Positions 35,003-47,148 of a DNA stretch of 64,000 nt are shown here, piece by piece. The DNA is taken from contig JASJZC010000002.1 in assembly GCA_037178855.1 (NCBI GenBank), positions 8,982,869-9,046,868 of the forward strand, in the 5' to 3' direction. Position 1 is the first letter of the stretch. Each line of letters starts with the position of its first letter. The DNA is from Oscheius sp. JU75. Its lineage: Eukaryota > Nematoda > Chromadorea > Rhabditida > Rhabditidae. Below the pieces are notes generated by a model. That model made no database searches, had not been told where the DNA came from, and was given only the letters and a program-made list of their open reading frames with translations. The position numbers and the translations under genes are program-made.

Positions 35003-38000
35003 AAATCTTTTTATATCTTCCTAAAAGGCCTCTATAAACTTTTTTGCGTCACATGTTGCCTCAGGACCAACCTTTTTGTCAATTAACGTAAAACCGCGGA
35101 GCATACGGTACCGTGTCCAATTACACAGAACATTGTTTGTTATCTACAGAGAACCACCTCCGAATCAGGGTTCCGACAGGCTCAGTTCGAAATGAAAACA
35201 TTACAACGTCAGATGGCAACATAGCATATGTACTAATCACAGTAATGATAGCCCCCCTTCTGGACGTGTCCAATCAGGTCAAAACAATTAAGTTCTGTGT
35301 GAGAAGGCAACATTGCCGCCTACAGACTGTGATTCAAAGGGAGGGGGTAGCCTGGGAATGTGATAAATGTGTAACCGAGTTCTCTCTCTCTCTCTCTCAC
35401 TGTCTTTCTGCCTCTCTTACCTTCCATCTCTGTCTCTCTGGCTCTTTGTATTCTTGTCTTTGTCTCGTGACCTTGTTTCCAACTTTCCTTCCCAACTATC
35501 GTACTCGTGACGTCATCCAGCTTGTTCACATTCCCATCAAAACACAAGATACTTAACAATAGATCCGGGCTGATCTATTCAATCCCGGAAGGACAAAAAG
35601 GACATCTTTTCAGAAGAGATCTTTGCTGCGACGTCTCTCTGTCGCGTTGCAAACAGGGAAACAGACAAAAAGTTCTGGCGTCTATACTTTGTGAAAACGA
35701 GTAATTCAGTAGCATTCATAGAGTCAAAAGAAAGCCGATCATCAGAAAGTATGTACGTTTTTATCGCCGACTGATTGGCGTGGGTACGGAATGTGTAGAC
35801 TAAGGGAAAACTCGAATCGGATCTGTCTAAACGTCAAAACTTCGTTCTCATCGATAAAAAGTTCTCTTCCGTCATGAGTTTCTCATATTTGGGTTTTTAC
35901 ATTCATCTGGGCAGAGACAGTACATCGTTCGGATTCGGTAGACAGGGAATCTACAGTTTCAGACAACTTGTTATTCTGTGGAGATCTGTGAACGGAGTTG
36001 TTAGAACGTCCTCTTTCTCAGCAAGCCTTGTATCTACTGGCTTTTTCAACCTGTGGTTTTCTCTCTATTTTCGCGACCTTTACAGAGGTCAAATAATTGT
36101 AGTCGGACTCTGAGTCAATGTAGACTGCGACATGGAATGAGAAGATTGTCGAGGGTATTTAGGGTACTTCCATGAACATACGAGGAGTCTGTAGCGTCTC
36201 CGTCTTCCCAATTGCTCACGCATTCAAAAAGGTCAACATGGCGGAGTTGGTCAGTCTAATCACACGCCTGCAATCAGCTCTCAAAGTAGAACTTGTTGTG
36301 TCTCGAGAGGTGAGCCGAAAAACGAGGGAATGTAGTTGCAAATCTGCTTCATGTTTTCGCAACTGAACAAACATATATTACTACGAACGGAGGAAGATAT
36401 TCTCAGATCTCTTTGCAAGAGAGAGAGAGAGCGAACAGCTGCACCCACACGGGAGAGTGAAGTTCCTACGTTGTTTGCTGTTTACTTCTGCCAAAAATTG
36501 CGGCACGTCAAAAGTGAGAGAGCGTGGCAGCAGATGCACTGAACAAGCCTAGGGATGGGAGAAAGAGACAGTCTTCCAATCTTTCGCATAGTGTTCACTA
36601 ATCCTGGCATTGTTTTTCCTGTTTCAACTGTTTACATAGTGTCAGAAGCAGTGTTGTCTATTTGTCAGCGGGACCACCTCATCAACCATTCCCAGAATAA
36701 CTGTCAACCCACTCGCTAATTTTGCGAGTATCCGAGCTTGCTCTAAAAATACACGTGACCCTACAAACTGGTCTCATCGACAGAGCAGCGTCAAAAAGCG
36801 ATAAACTGACGTGTCTTTCTGAATTTGAAATAATTTTGTAGGTCAGTTGTACTAAAGCTTGAAGTGTGAGTAATTACGGTGTTCGGCACACGGCTCACGT
36901 GGTGTTTTGACTGTACGGTCACAAGGGAGTAGACAGACGGGAGCCCGTATCTTTTTCTCGTATGCGTCAGTGGGGATAGGAAACTCCCAAGGTGTGACAA
37001 GGAGCATTGTGGGAGCGAGGGCAACAATCAGGAAGCAATAATGAGGCACGAGTACGTTTGCGTAAGCCAGGGACCTGCGCAGTCTATTCTTTCCACAAGT
37101 TCCTAAGGTCTTCTCAGCTGTACAGCTTCGAGCTTTGGTCCCCATGTCATCTTTTTCCTCTTGAATAGGACAGATAAAGATGAGGAAAACTTCTTTTCTC
37201 AGTCCTCAATAGCATTCTTGGTATTCAGCTTTTTCTGGGATGTCTACAGTTGCAAAGACTTCAAGAAGAAGCAATTCGAAGTACCAGAGATCCAATCAGA
37301 ATAATGGAATAACTAACTGTCAATGTGAGTCAGAGAGAGAAAGAGATAGAGAGACAGAGAGACGCAACGCTACCGCACACCGAATTTGATCGATAGATCC
37401 GTTTGACAGATCAGTACACTTATACCTTCAGTTCCCTCTAGTTCCACATAACTAGACCCTTTGCACTTCCAAACAGTTTTTTCCTGATTTCTGCTAGTTG
37501 GCGGCCTGTTTTCAGCCATTCTGAAAAGTGCTCAATGAACGCAACATGCTCCTGAATAGCTTCGCACTGATTAATACCGCTTCAGAGTGCTACATAGACT
37601 GCCGTCACCTTGTGAAACGTGCCTATTTTGATGAAGGACGATTGCGGGGTTTGTGCTGTGGAGAGCAGGAATACCCCCATATAGATCGCGTCACGTCTGC
37701 AAGTTGGGACACTGTCCGTCGGAACAACAACTACTAATAAAAGTTTAAAATAACTGTTTGTGAAACGGCTGGTCTAGACCTCTTGTGGGAACTTGATCTC
37801 ATTGACGTCAGCAGGATGACCATTTAACTGTTGTCCAAACAAGACTTGTTTTCTTGATCAGGTAATTGACAGTTACTGGAAAAGGTTGGAGAATACAGAA
37901 TTGTTTGGCATTATGGATCAGCTCCATAAGAAAGTAAACAAATGGTAAGGGTAAGGAAAACCGTACCCAGGAGGGCTAAGGTCTATCTCTCTGTCTCGCC

Positions 38001-39047
38001 GTCACTCTTTCCTTCTGCTTTCTGTCTTCTTGCATTCTTGTCTTGATGTCTTTTTGTCTTTGTCTCTTTATCTCTTTGTCTCTTTGTCTCTATGTCTCTA
38101 TGTCTCTCCTCCTTCTCAGCCAAAACTGACTTCATTTTCAATTGAAGCTGCGATGAACAACACTTCTCAAGACAGTCTCACGCTCAGAGGAAGTTTCCTC
38201 TCCCCCGCTTGTTTGTAGACGACAGCATTTTCTCCCTGTCTCCTTCATAGTTATCACGCAAGTACTTCTGACGTCCATTTGAAAACTGCATAATTTCAGC
38301 CTTTCGCACAAACAAGTCCGATCTTCAGTCAACGGCTGGTGAAAATAGCTGCGTAAATTGCAAGTTTTCCGTAAGCTGATGGCCAAGAGTGCAGGATCAG
38401 AATACCGCCAGGGATTAAGTAAACATTTAGATGTTCTCAGGGTGTCCTGAATCACGGAGATTAGGAGTGCAGAGGGGCAATTTACAAAAAAGTTTTGCGA
38501 AGGACCTGGAACATTTTGTACTAGTTCTGAACTTGACCTGTTTGTACACGGAGCTGGATACTGATTGTTGCCTTCAAACTCAGTTCCTTGAAACTTATTA
38601 TCTCAAATCGATCGAGTGGGGTGTTTTGTGTTTCTGTAAGTGCAGCAGCACCCTCTGTTACTAACACGATAGATTAACCGGAAAAGAAGAGTGAACAGAT
38701 TTGAGTAAATGTTAATGTGCTGTAGTCGGTTGCAAGACCAGGAGTCAAAATTCGGGATTTGCTTGGTCAAGAACAGGGACCAATGAATTACAGAAAAACG
38801 CTCGCTTACGCTTCTGGCGGAGCGACTCTCTTTTTTTTTCTCCTATTGCACTCTTTTGACTCTCTTCTGACTTATCTTGTGAACTCTAATCTAGGATAGC
38901 GCCATACTAGACAACAAAAGTGTTATCCCAGTTTAGAGTTGACATGTGTTACAGACAGACATAACATGCCAATTGTAAAACTAGAATCACCGTATGGTTT
39001 TTTCAACAGGCTTCTGCGTGAATCTGGACCGAAACTGATTGTGGTCG

Positions 39048-39115
39048 AAACCCGTACAGACACGATAAGAACAATGAAGTATGTCAACCAATGGGTACAC
39101 TAGGATCATTGGGTT
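39048..39115. repeat. Direct repeat, copy 1
   Basis: ACCCGTACAGACACGATAAG followed by AACAATGAAGTATGTCAACC and AATGGGTACACTAGGATCATT recurs with one base change at 39624-39690. The copies lie 575 bp apart, in the same orientation, downstream of the methyltransferase gene. They look like a recent small duplication or two ends of an inserted segment. Confidence 0.75.
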
Positions 39116-39623
39116 CTGTCCGTAATCTCGGACATAATTAGTTTGACAAGCCAAAAGTCATCTGGGGGTTTAGATTGACAAATCAGCTAGAAGCGGAAAG
39201 CAGCATGGAGATGTCGCTTAGTTTGTTGTATCTCAACTAAAAGGGAACTTAATTGAAGTCCGAAGCCTGGATTTTCTTAAAGTTTAAAAATCCCTCAGTA
39301 TCACCTATTCGCGTGTTTTCACTTCTAGGCGCGTAGGAATGTCTTATTGTTTCATTTCCGTAGTCATATTCGATTGTAACCAAATAAAAGGGCTGCCTCT
39401 GGCGTCCTATCCGACACTCATCACACACTCAACATCAAATAAACATCAGTCTTCGATTCCGATACTCAGGTCTTGTCACGATTCCCAATTTGAGCCGAAC
39501 CTCTTTGGAGCGAGCCGATTTAAAGTGTCTAGCTCGGCAGACGTTCTTCAAAGCTAAAGAAAATGGGTTTTGTCACGCAAAAACTCTTGTTATTAAACAA
39601 GCCATCGAACCCTTATTTCCAGA

Positions 39624-39690
39624 ACCCGTACAGACACGATAAGAACAATGAAGTATGTCAACCAATGGGAACACTAGGATCATTGGGCCG
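39624..39690. repeat. Direct repeat, copy 2
   Basis: Second copy of the 39048-39115 sequence, differing by AATGGGA versus AATGGGT and diverging after TCATTGGG. It lies 41 bp before the last (minus-strand) exon of the methyltransferase gene. Confidence 0.75.
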
Positions 39691-39730
39691 TTTTCCGGGC
39701 AAAATGACTATGTTGGAAGCGGGAGACCGG

Positions 39731-41084
39731 TTAATGGGGGCTGACACCAGTAGAAATCTTTTCTGGGAACAAGCTCTTCAGGTATGGGGCCAGCATAAAG
39801 ACGCTATAGCGTTTCATACAGTCCTCGTGAATGAAACTGTATTCACAGGCCTTCAGACTGTCTCCGTTGATTTCGTAAAAGAAGAGATAGTATCCTTTCC
39901 TAGAAACTGTTTGTGTTTATTCGCAAGAGATGAAATATACCTTGCTATTTGGTACAGCAAATCCCTCATCTGTAGAGATTCTCCGTGCATTTCGAGATAT
40001 ATCTGACAGGGCTGGTAGTGATCGAGAAACTTTGGCAAGGTTGAGTATTCTGCTCCTTCAATATCCATTTTGAGAATCTCGGTGTAGTTGTCCCTATTTG
40101 AACGCAGTAGATCCTCTGAATATATGATGTGACAGAGACAGAGAGGCAGGGGATAGACGGACAGAGCGACAGAGACTCACCCATACTGCTCTCATTCATT
40201 GTCAAATTTGTTTCCGGAGTTATTTTCATTTTCTGGGCCTTGCCATTTATTTTAGCATACGCCTGGACTGTATTGGCTTGCTGTTGAACCTGAAGGCAGT
40301 TTATTTATTGAATAGCAGGAAAGAACGGACAGCATCGTAGCCATAAATTTGACACCTGTTGTCGTTAAACTCTTGAATTTCCCTGTCGAAGGAAATGTCA
40401 TCTCTGAGCCCAAGCGAGTAGATACTGAATAAAATAATTGAACACCTAAATTAGTCTACAAACCTGCAATTTTCTTTTGGCATCGCCCGCGGATTACAGA
40501 CCCATTTGCCGCCATCGTTCACGTTGCCAACCCTGACCAGATTTGGACAGTAGACTTCAGGAACGAGCACATTGTACAGAGTAGCAAATTTCGTCTTAGA
40601 GTTGATTGTTCTTAGTTGTTTTACTCGAAGTTGTGCCTGCTTAGCGTAGTAGTCTCGTAGAAAATTAACAGAAAACTGAGGATGCCCTGAAACTGAAGTG
40701 TATTCGTCTCTCTGTCTCCGTCTGAATCAATTCGGAACCATCTCTTCTCCTATCTAGTCTCAAGAACTAATTAGCTAATCGGAACAAAAGTAGTGCCTTA
40801 TTATTTTCAAAGCTCACTTGCAACTTGTGCTGGAAGTGACATAGCCATAGGCAGTCGAAATTCTTGCTCTTCTTCTTGGTCCTCGCCACCAGCATCCCCA
40901 TAAATATCAAGAAGTTTCCACTTCTTGGTGGGATTCTCTATACTGGCTGAAACAGAAATTTTCTTGTTATGCCTACACAAAACAAAAGTCACTCACCTCG
41001 AGTTGCTCCATTAGAGGAATAGGAAAAGTGCAAAATTAGAGCAAAGGAGGTGATGGAGAAGATTAAAACCAGAAGTTTTAGCAT
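39731..41084 (-). CDS. METTL24-like / FkbM-type methyltransferase, type II membrane protein
   Basis: Minus-strand exons 40997-41084, 40818-40946, 40464-40686, 40331-40424, 40181-40289, 39941-40115 and 39731-39899 give 328 aa with matching phases. An N-terminal signal anchor ([19 protein letters not shown]) is followed by a stalk and a globular domain. Family motifs are [42 protein letters not shown], the S-adenosylmethionine-fold motif [25 protein letters not shown] and the C-terminal block [20 protein letters not shown]. The last block is typical of METTL24-like proteins, which nematodes have in several copies. Likely a Golgi-lumen or secreted SAM-dependent methyltransferase; the substrate is unknown. 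The donor after DA (GTCCGT) is weak. A trans-splice-like GTTTCAG lies 12 bp before the ATG. Confidence 0.87.
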
Positions 41085-41900
41085 CTCTTGATACTTCTGA
41101 AACTCCTGTTTGTCCTTTGGAAGGAGAACTGAAATGGTAGGCGAATGCAGTTTGCTATATTTTAACAGGCAGCCAGGCGGTCCATTCGTGGAAAAACTGT
41201 ACGAATTTGACAAATCTAACGCCATGAAAGAACTTTTGTTAGGCGCAAGAATAGGGTTTTGAAACAACTTTTTCACTTCGCAAACCACTAAGAAAGATTT
41301 GATACAAACAGATGTAGATATGTTTTCAATCGTTGTCTAGCAGCGCGGTTGGGGAGAGAAACAGAACTGGCAACAAAATCTGCATAGGTGGAGGGAAAAC
41401 AAGCATTATGGCAGTTCTTTAAGCGTAATCTGATCACAGAAAAGTTATCCCCACGAATTTGTAAGCGTCGGCAAATGGGGCGTGGCTATCAGGAATGGTC
41501 ATTTACGATCGTCTTTGGGATGCATTCAATGGCTCAGTATTGACACATTTTCATTGTTATGCGATCACAGGACGTTCGGTCAGATGTGCATTCGACAAAA
41601 AGATAATAGACTGACTGGTGTGAACAGATGAATGTTTGAGAAAGATTGCTAAAAATTCTCTAAAATTATGAGAATGTGTTGGTGGGAATATGTAGTAGAC
41701 AAACAGACAGAGAAACAGGGAGACAGAGAGCAGAGACAACTTTACAGTTATTGTCACTATTCAGTTGTATACATTGATCTGCCGTTAAGAATGATCATAA
41801 CGCGTGAAAGAATCCATTAGAGCGACCTCTTTATGAAGGAACAGGTCTCCTGGTTCTTTTTCCCGGATGCCGGACCATTGAGTCGAGCTAGGCAACTGGT
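41085..41900. other. Divergent intergenic region
   Basis: It separates the minus-strand methyltransferase and the plus-strand peroxidase, so it should hold both promoters. A CAGAGA tract lies at about 41700-41735. No gene is seen. Confidence 0.4.
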
Positions 41901-44776
41901 ATGCGTCTGTTTCCTCTCGTCCTACTTTTCCTCCTTCCCTGCTATGTCCGAACCCAACTCTGTAAGCTTCATAATGTGGAGGGTAAAAACAGTTCAGCCG
42001 GAATTTTTGAGGTTCGAGACAGAATTCTTTCTGCTTTCACAAATCGAGATAGGTAGCCTTTTGAAATATATCTTCTTTGAAAAGATTTTAGGAGTCGGAA
42101 CTCTTTAGAAAAGGCTGTGGAAGAGGCGATACGAGAAGCAGAACAGCACAGTTCCCATATCTCTCATCGCAGCCTAGAAACATTTTCATCACTGGTAACT
42201 TACGGCAGAATGATGGCAGCTCAGAAAGGAGCAGGTGAAATTGCCGGAAAGTCTGAAATTCTTCTGAAGGTTCGATTACGATTACAGGTCGATACTGAAA
42301 ACTTTAAGGCAACAGAGATTCTAGTGGAGCGTTTTGGTCTGGAAATCTTGGATGAAATTGAAGAGATAGATGTGGATCTGTAAGGCAGAACTCCCGATTT
42401 CCTGTCTCTGTCTCTGTCTCTGTCTCTGTCTCTGTCTCTGTCTCTGTTTCTCTCTATGTTGATGCTCTCAGATTCGTAAACTTCCCAACGACTCCAAGAA
42501 AATGTGAGCCTTCCGCCAAGTACCGGTAAAGCCGGAGACGATTCATACTCGTAAAATCTTCTCAGAAGTTACGATGGCTCCTGCAACAATTTGAACAATC
42601 CAGAACTTGGCACAGCATTCCATACCTTAAAACGTCTTTTGCCACCAAAATATGAGGTTGCAAATGTTAGAACCACTGTATTTTGTCAGGACGGAACATC
42701 TTCCCCTCGATCTTTTTCTGTAACGGGAGGTCCCTTGCCAAGTCCACGACTGATTTCCAACCAAGTTCACCAGTTTCAACCGACTCGTAGTCGAAAAGCA
42801 GGTCTAAATTTTCTCGAAAACCGTATGATTTCAGTTCAATCTCCTTCTTATGCAGTTTGGACAGCTTGTTGACCATGAGATCACACATGCTCCAGTAGTC
42901 CAGTCAGAAGCCGGCAGGAACCTAAACTGTTCGAGATGCGACTCCAGACACACAGTTTCCGATTCTTGCTGGCCAATCCCCGTTCCGGATGACGACACCA
43001 GGTTCAGTGGATGTCTTCCTTTTGTGAGAAGCCTATCCGGACAACGCACTCTGGGTCCACGAGAGCAGATGAATCAGGTTTGGTTGTCATCCAATGGGAA
43101 GGTCGTTTTGTAGATTACTTCTTTCATTGACGGTTCTGTTTTCTACGGGTCGAGCAAGAAGACAGCTGACAGTCTGAGAACATTCAAAGAAGGGGGACTG
43201 CGGTCGATTTCTGGTGGAAGTCATCTGGGGTAAGGAATCCTCATTTTATCTCCTCATACCTATGCCTCTCTATCTCTCAGTAACTCTATTTCTATTTCCC
43301 TGTCTCTCGGTCTCTCGAACTTTTCTCCTCTGTTTCTTCATCCAGTAAGCTAGAATCAAAACGGTTTCAGTCTCCTTCTTCCCCAATCTTCTGACCAAAG
43401 CGAATGCAAGTCATCTTCCCAGGCTCCCTGTTTCTCAGCCGGAGACAGTCGTAGCTCACAACAACCGATGCTCCAATCGCTTCATGTCATTTTTCATCGT
43501 CACCACAATTCTATTTCCAAGAGTTTGGGTCAGAGAAGGACTGACTGGGACGACGAGCTAATCTTCCAGGTCCCTTGAGCAAAACTGCCTTGTTAGAACG
43601 GAACTTTTCAGGAAACTAGAAGAATAATCGCTGCACAGTTGTCTCACATTGTTTACACAGAGTTTTTGCCCGCAATTATTGGGGAAAGTGCAATGTCAAA
43701 GTATAATCTTCACTCGAATGGAAATGATTTTCAACAAGGTATTACGTTTTTCAGTCTGTACCGTGTTTTCAAGAATACGATCCCAGCTGCGATGCCTCAA
43801 TTTCACAGTCCTTTGCCACAGCAGCTTTTCGATTCGGACATTCGCTGGTCTCTCGCTTGTATCCTCTTCTAAATGGTCATCTCCAAAATGTGTCTGCTCC
43901 GATGGATCTTGTCGACAATTTCAACAACATGCAGCAGATTTACAATAAGAAAACTGGAGGTGTTGACTCGCTGGTAATGGGAATGGCCGCCAGTCCAAGC
44001 ATGGCTTTCGACAGCCAAGTCTCGACAGTTCTACGGTAATACGATTGGATCCAGAGAGTTCCGACAATTATAGAAATCACCTCTTTGCGCAAAGAGGAAA
44101 TCCGAAGAGTGGAATGGACCTGGCAGCTATAAACATTCAGAGAGGAAGAGATCATGGAGTAGCTAGTTATAATGATCACAGGTACTGTCACTGTATCAGT
44201 GTCTCTGCCACTGCCTTTCTTGCAACATAGAGGGATTTCAGGGAATACTGTCGTTCTCAGAAAGCAAGGGCATTTTCTTCCTTGCTGTCTGACATGGATA
44301 TTGAAATGGTCACAGCTCTTGAAAGAGTCTATGCCCATGTGAATGACATTGATTTGTTCACTGGATTACTGTCTGAACGACCAGCCCATGGTTTGGACTC
44401 CAACTGATTTGAAATCCCAACTTTTCAGGCGCTCTCGTAGGTCCAACCACAATCTGTCTTCTTGCCGAGCAGTTCTCTCGTCTAAAGCGCTGCGATCGCT
44501 ATTTCTACGAACATAGGGGGCCGGGAGAGTTCACTCCAGGTAATCTTTTCTTTTTGGGGAGTCTATCTGCCCAGGTCAACTGGCTGAGATCCGGAAGAGC
44601 AGTCTGGCTGGGATCATCTGTTCCAACAGCCGTGTTCCTCAGCTGCAGCCGAATGTTTTTGAGCTTCCAGACAGTTTCATGTAATTTCTCTTTCAGTATT
44701 TACGATTTGAGTTTTCAGGAATTCCCTGACTCCGTGTGGTAGCCTTCCTCGCCTAGACCTGGATCACTGGGCTTGA
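41901..44776 (+). CDS. Secreted animal haem peroxidase
   Basis: Fifteen exons: 41901-42052, 42092-42379, 42472-42525, 42566-42656, 42690-42797, 42835-43077, 43114-43229, 43371-43569, 43612-43738, 43774-44035, 44074-44181, 44242-44390, 44429-44539, 44575-44680 and 44719-44776, giving about 723 aa. A signal peptide ([18 protein letters not shown]) precedes a pro-region. Peroxidase landmarks are [45 protein letters not shown] (distal His after the haem-linking Asp), [35 protein letters not shown] (proximal His) and [17 protein letters not shown]. It probably uses peroxide to crosslink tyrosines in the cuticle or to make hypohalous oxidants, as in MLT-7 or SKPO-type enzymes. No ShK domain is present. 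One intron (42798-42834) fits only as GC-AG. Confidence 0.92.
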
Positions 44777-45032
44777 AAAGTGATAAATCTTTACAAACAT
44801 ACTCTTATTCAGTGAGGCAGAAAGACAGGAACAAACAGCGAGAGAGACAGAGAGGCAAAGAGACATTTCGAACACCCAAGCACTCGCTGATTATTCCGAA
44901 CTGATCTTTGGGCAAAATAGACACCTTCCACATGTCTCGCAATCATTTCCTTCGTAGAGTGTGTAAACAGTGGCTATCAGTCTCCCACAATCCTCCTGAC
45001 TAGCAGTTGTCAATTGGAGCACCTCGTAATGT

Positions 45033-45304
45033 GCAGCCATGTCCGAGTGGTTAAGGAGATTGACTAGAAATCGTTTAGGTTCTGCCCGCGTATAGTCTGT
45101 TTCCAACGAAGAGCGGCACCTGAATTTGAATGCTAATTGAAAGAGGAAATTTTCGAATTTTTTCAGCCAGGAAGGTTTTATTGGTCGCGAAATTCGATTT
45201 TAAGGTCAGAACAACAAAAAAAGTCCTCGCAAGTAGGGGAAAATAGCAAAAAGTTCGGAGACTTCGTTGGAAACAGACTATAGGTTAGAATCCTGCTGAC
45301 TGTG
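45033..45304 (+). tRNA. tRNA-Ser(AGA) gene interrupted by a MITE
   Basis: The 5' part (45033-45090) has acceptor GCAGCCA, D-arm TCCGAGTGGTTAAGGA, an anticodon loop CTAGAAA (anticodon AGA) and a long variable arm GGTTCTGCCCGCG, typical of class II tRNA-Ser. The 3' part (45283-45304) supplies GGTTAGAATCCTGC and the acceptor strand TGACTGT plus discriminator G, with a T-run after it. A 192-bp inverted-repeat element sits between the variable arm and T-arm, flanked by TA. The anticodon stem keeps four of five pairs. The gene was probably functional or nearly so before insertion and is now broken. Confidence 0.8.
45091..45282. mobile_element. 192-bp MITE inserted in the tRNA-Ser gene
   Basis: The ends are perfect 21-bp inverted repeats, TATAGTCTGTTTCCAACGAA on the left and the complement on the right. 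Removing it and one TA restores a contiguous tRNA. The interior is A/T-rich and non-coding. It shares its first ten terminal bases with the MITE at 9223-9559, so both are probably mobilised by the same Tc1-mariner-like transposase. Confidence 0.87.
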
Positions 45305-45714
45305 AGGAAACTTTTTTTGTTTTTTTTTGTTTAGTCACCTATTCTTCGAAAATGCACGCAACAGACGCGATCTTGAGACGAATCGTCACTTGCAATGACT
45401 CTTCCGCAACAATGAAAACCCGTTCATGGGCAGCTTTGAAAATTGATATGCGTCTATTTGACCCGCGCTCCTATCAGCACCTTTTTCGTATTAACTGACG
45501 CTGCCTTCCAATTCTTCCCATTGTTTTTGCTGTGGCAAACTTTTAAAGATTCTTATGACAGTTAGCGGGTGGCAAAACTGGTTCCCGTTAACTGCCCCGA
45601 TTTTTCGGTCCGCCATTTTGTTTGCTAGTTTTCTCCTCAGTTGCCAAATCGGGAAATCAACTATCGCTCATTCCATCTGCCTGGTCTTTGCTATTTGAAA
45701 ATTTATGCTCAAGA

Positions 45715-46940
45715 ATGTTCGAGCAACTGCCCTGCACGTTCGAAACGGCCGAAATATTCGGACGAGCTCATCCGGAATTCTCGATGTCTATACGGTTTCA
45801 AGCTGAGAACCGACTGCCACTGGTCGAGATGGAACTTTATTTATATTTTGTTAACGACACAAGTTACTACTACGCCTATAAGAGGCAAAAGGTGATCAAG
45901 AATGAGGTCTACGTTACTTGCATTGTGGGTTTTACTCAAAAAAGATAGAGAGAGAGAGACAGGTGATAAACATAAACCATGTTGTTCTTCAGGGCCATTT
46001 CAACAGGAAGGATTACATGGACGGATTCAAGATCTTCGTCAAAACTGTTGACTTGCTGGACAAAAGGGAAAAGTTTCTTATTGTTGGAGATGAGCAGTAC
46101 ACGGACCCAGTGAGTGTGCTCTGAAACCAGAGAACCTCTATTTAGATTCTTCCTCTTTTAAAAGAGTACCGCTTCGCATTCGAAGAGTACCCAACAATAT
46201 TGTACTACGTCTCTGAAAAGCAGGAGAGGATATTGATGGAAAAGGAGCCCCGGCCAGTGCCCGATGGCTATGAGTTGGGTTGGTTTTACTTGCTTTTGCT
46301 AAAATTTTTCGGGATGAGGTATAGAGAAAAAGAGAGACAGCAAGACACTCGCTCCGTCTTTTTGACTCTGTCCCTCTGTTCATCTGTATCTCTGTCCCTC
46401 TTTTTCTCTGTCTCTGTCAGCCAAAGAAAGGTGCAAACCTGAGCTCAGTCGTTTAGACATTTCCACTACAGACGACGCAAAAATCATCACCGATTCATGG
46501 ATCCATGCGGCTCCAGGAGAGGAAGAGCAGACTCGGTAAGGAGTTTGCCTTTGTCAAAGATCCTAGTTCAGCATGAAACTATCAGTTTTCCCCAGTCCCT
46601 GCGTGAAATTCAAGGGTCAGCCGGTTGCCTTCGAGCTAGTTCATGCCAATGGAATGCTCAACCACCTTTTTGTTCTGAAAGAACATAGGGGCAAGCTGTT
46701 GGGCCATATAGTTCAGGAGGAGATGGCCAGGCGACTGATCAGGTTAGAAAGCAAGCTTTTCTAAATGACTCGTTCAGTGAAAATATGATCGTTTTTAAAA
46801 CGGTGGAGACGTTCAACGAATCAGTGATCAGGAACACGGACAAGTCGCTGCATTGGACGAAGAATGTTAAAGCTGATGGTTCGCCCCTACTTCGTGTCTT
46901 TGTGGCTGTTTGGCCGGAGGAGAATGAAGAGAAATACTAG
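45715..46940 (+). CDS. GNAT-fold acyltransferase, glycine N-acyltransferase-like (copy 2)
   Basis: Exons 45715-45924, 45993-46109, 46146-46278, 46457-46535, 46572-46742 and 46778-46940 give 290 aa. It aligns from end to end with the minus-strand gene at 21386-22570: MFEQLPCTFETAEIFGRAHP, GHFNRKDYMDGFKIF, DISTTDDAKIITDSWIHAAP, VKFKGQPVAFELVHANGM, LNHLFVLKEHRGKLLGHIV. The CoA pyrophosphate loop reads HRGKLLG rather than HRGKGLG, losing the second conserved glycine, so CoA binding may be altered. Residues LHWTKNVKADGSP near the C-terminus are typical of the family. A 36-nt intron after exon 4 is absent from copy 1. Confidence 0.87.
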
Positions 46941-47084
46941 TAAAAACGAACACTTTCTGTTTGAGACCAGCTCCGGTTTAAAACGGATAACATTGAGACT
47001 AAAGAAAAGAGATTTTGAATTGGACAATTATATGAAATCTCTGTCTTTTTAAAGGTTTCGTGACAAGAGAAAACGCGTATGAGA

Positions 47085-47148
47085 ATCGAATCGGGAACTA
47101 TTTTGTTTGGTAGTCGGAACGCTAACCGGCTGAGCCCTCTAGGCAAAG
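47085..47148 (-). repeat. tRNA-like sequence, minus strand
   Basis: Read on the minus strand it has AGGGCTCAGCCGGTTAGCG (box A/D-arm), CCGACTACCAAA (anticodon-loop-like) and CCCGATTCGATTC (box B). Acceptor strands do not pair convincingly. It belongs with the tRNA-like cores at 4371 and 34931. Confidence 0.4.

Larger units (their letters stand above)
32571..39730. other. Gene-poor 7.2-kb stretch
   Basis: No open frame here convinces me. The longest are 150 codons (34255-34707) and 147 codons (35113-35556); both run through microsatellite and show no known motif. A TATAAATAGA box near 32707 may be the promoter of a gene I cannot see. A (GA)n run lies at 34494-34522. A roughly 75-bp direct repeat (39048-39113 and 39623-39688) and tRNA-like sequences at 33010 and 34931 are listed separately. 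Confidence 0.4.

Noticed and set aside
36172-36318. Possible start of an adenylyl cyclase-associated protein (MAELVSLITRLQSALK).
   Set aside because: The resemblance is limited to about 16 residues, and no further exons of that protein follow.
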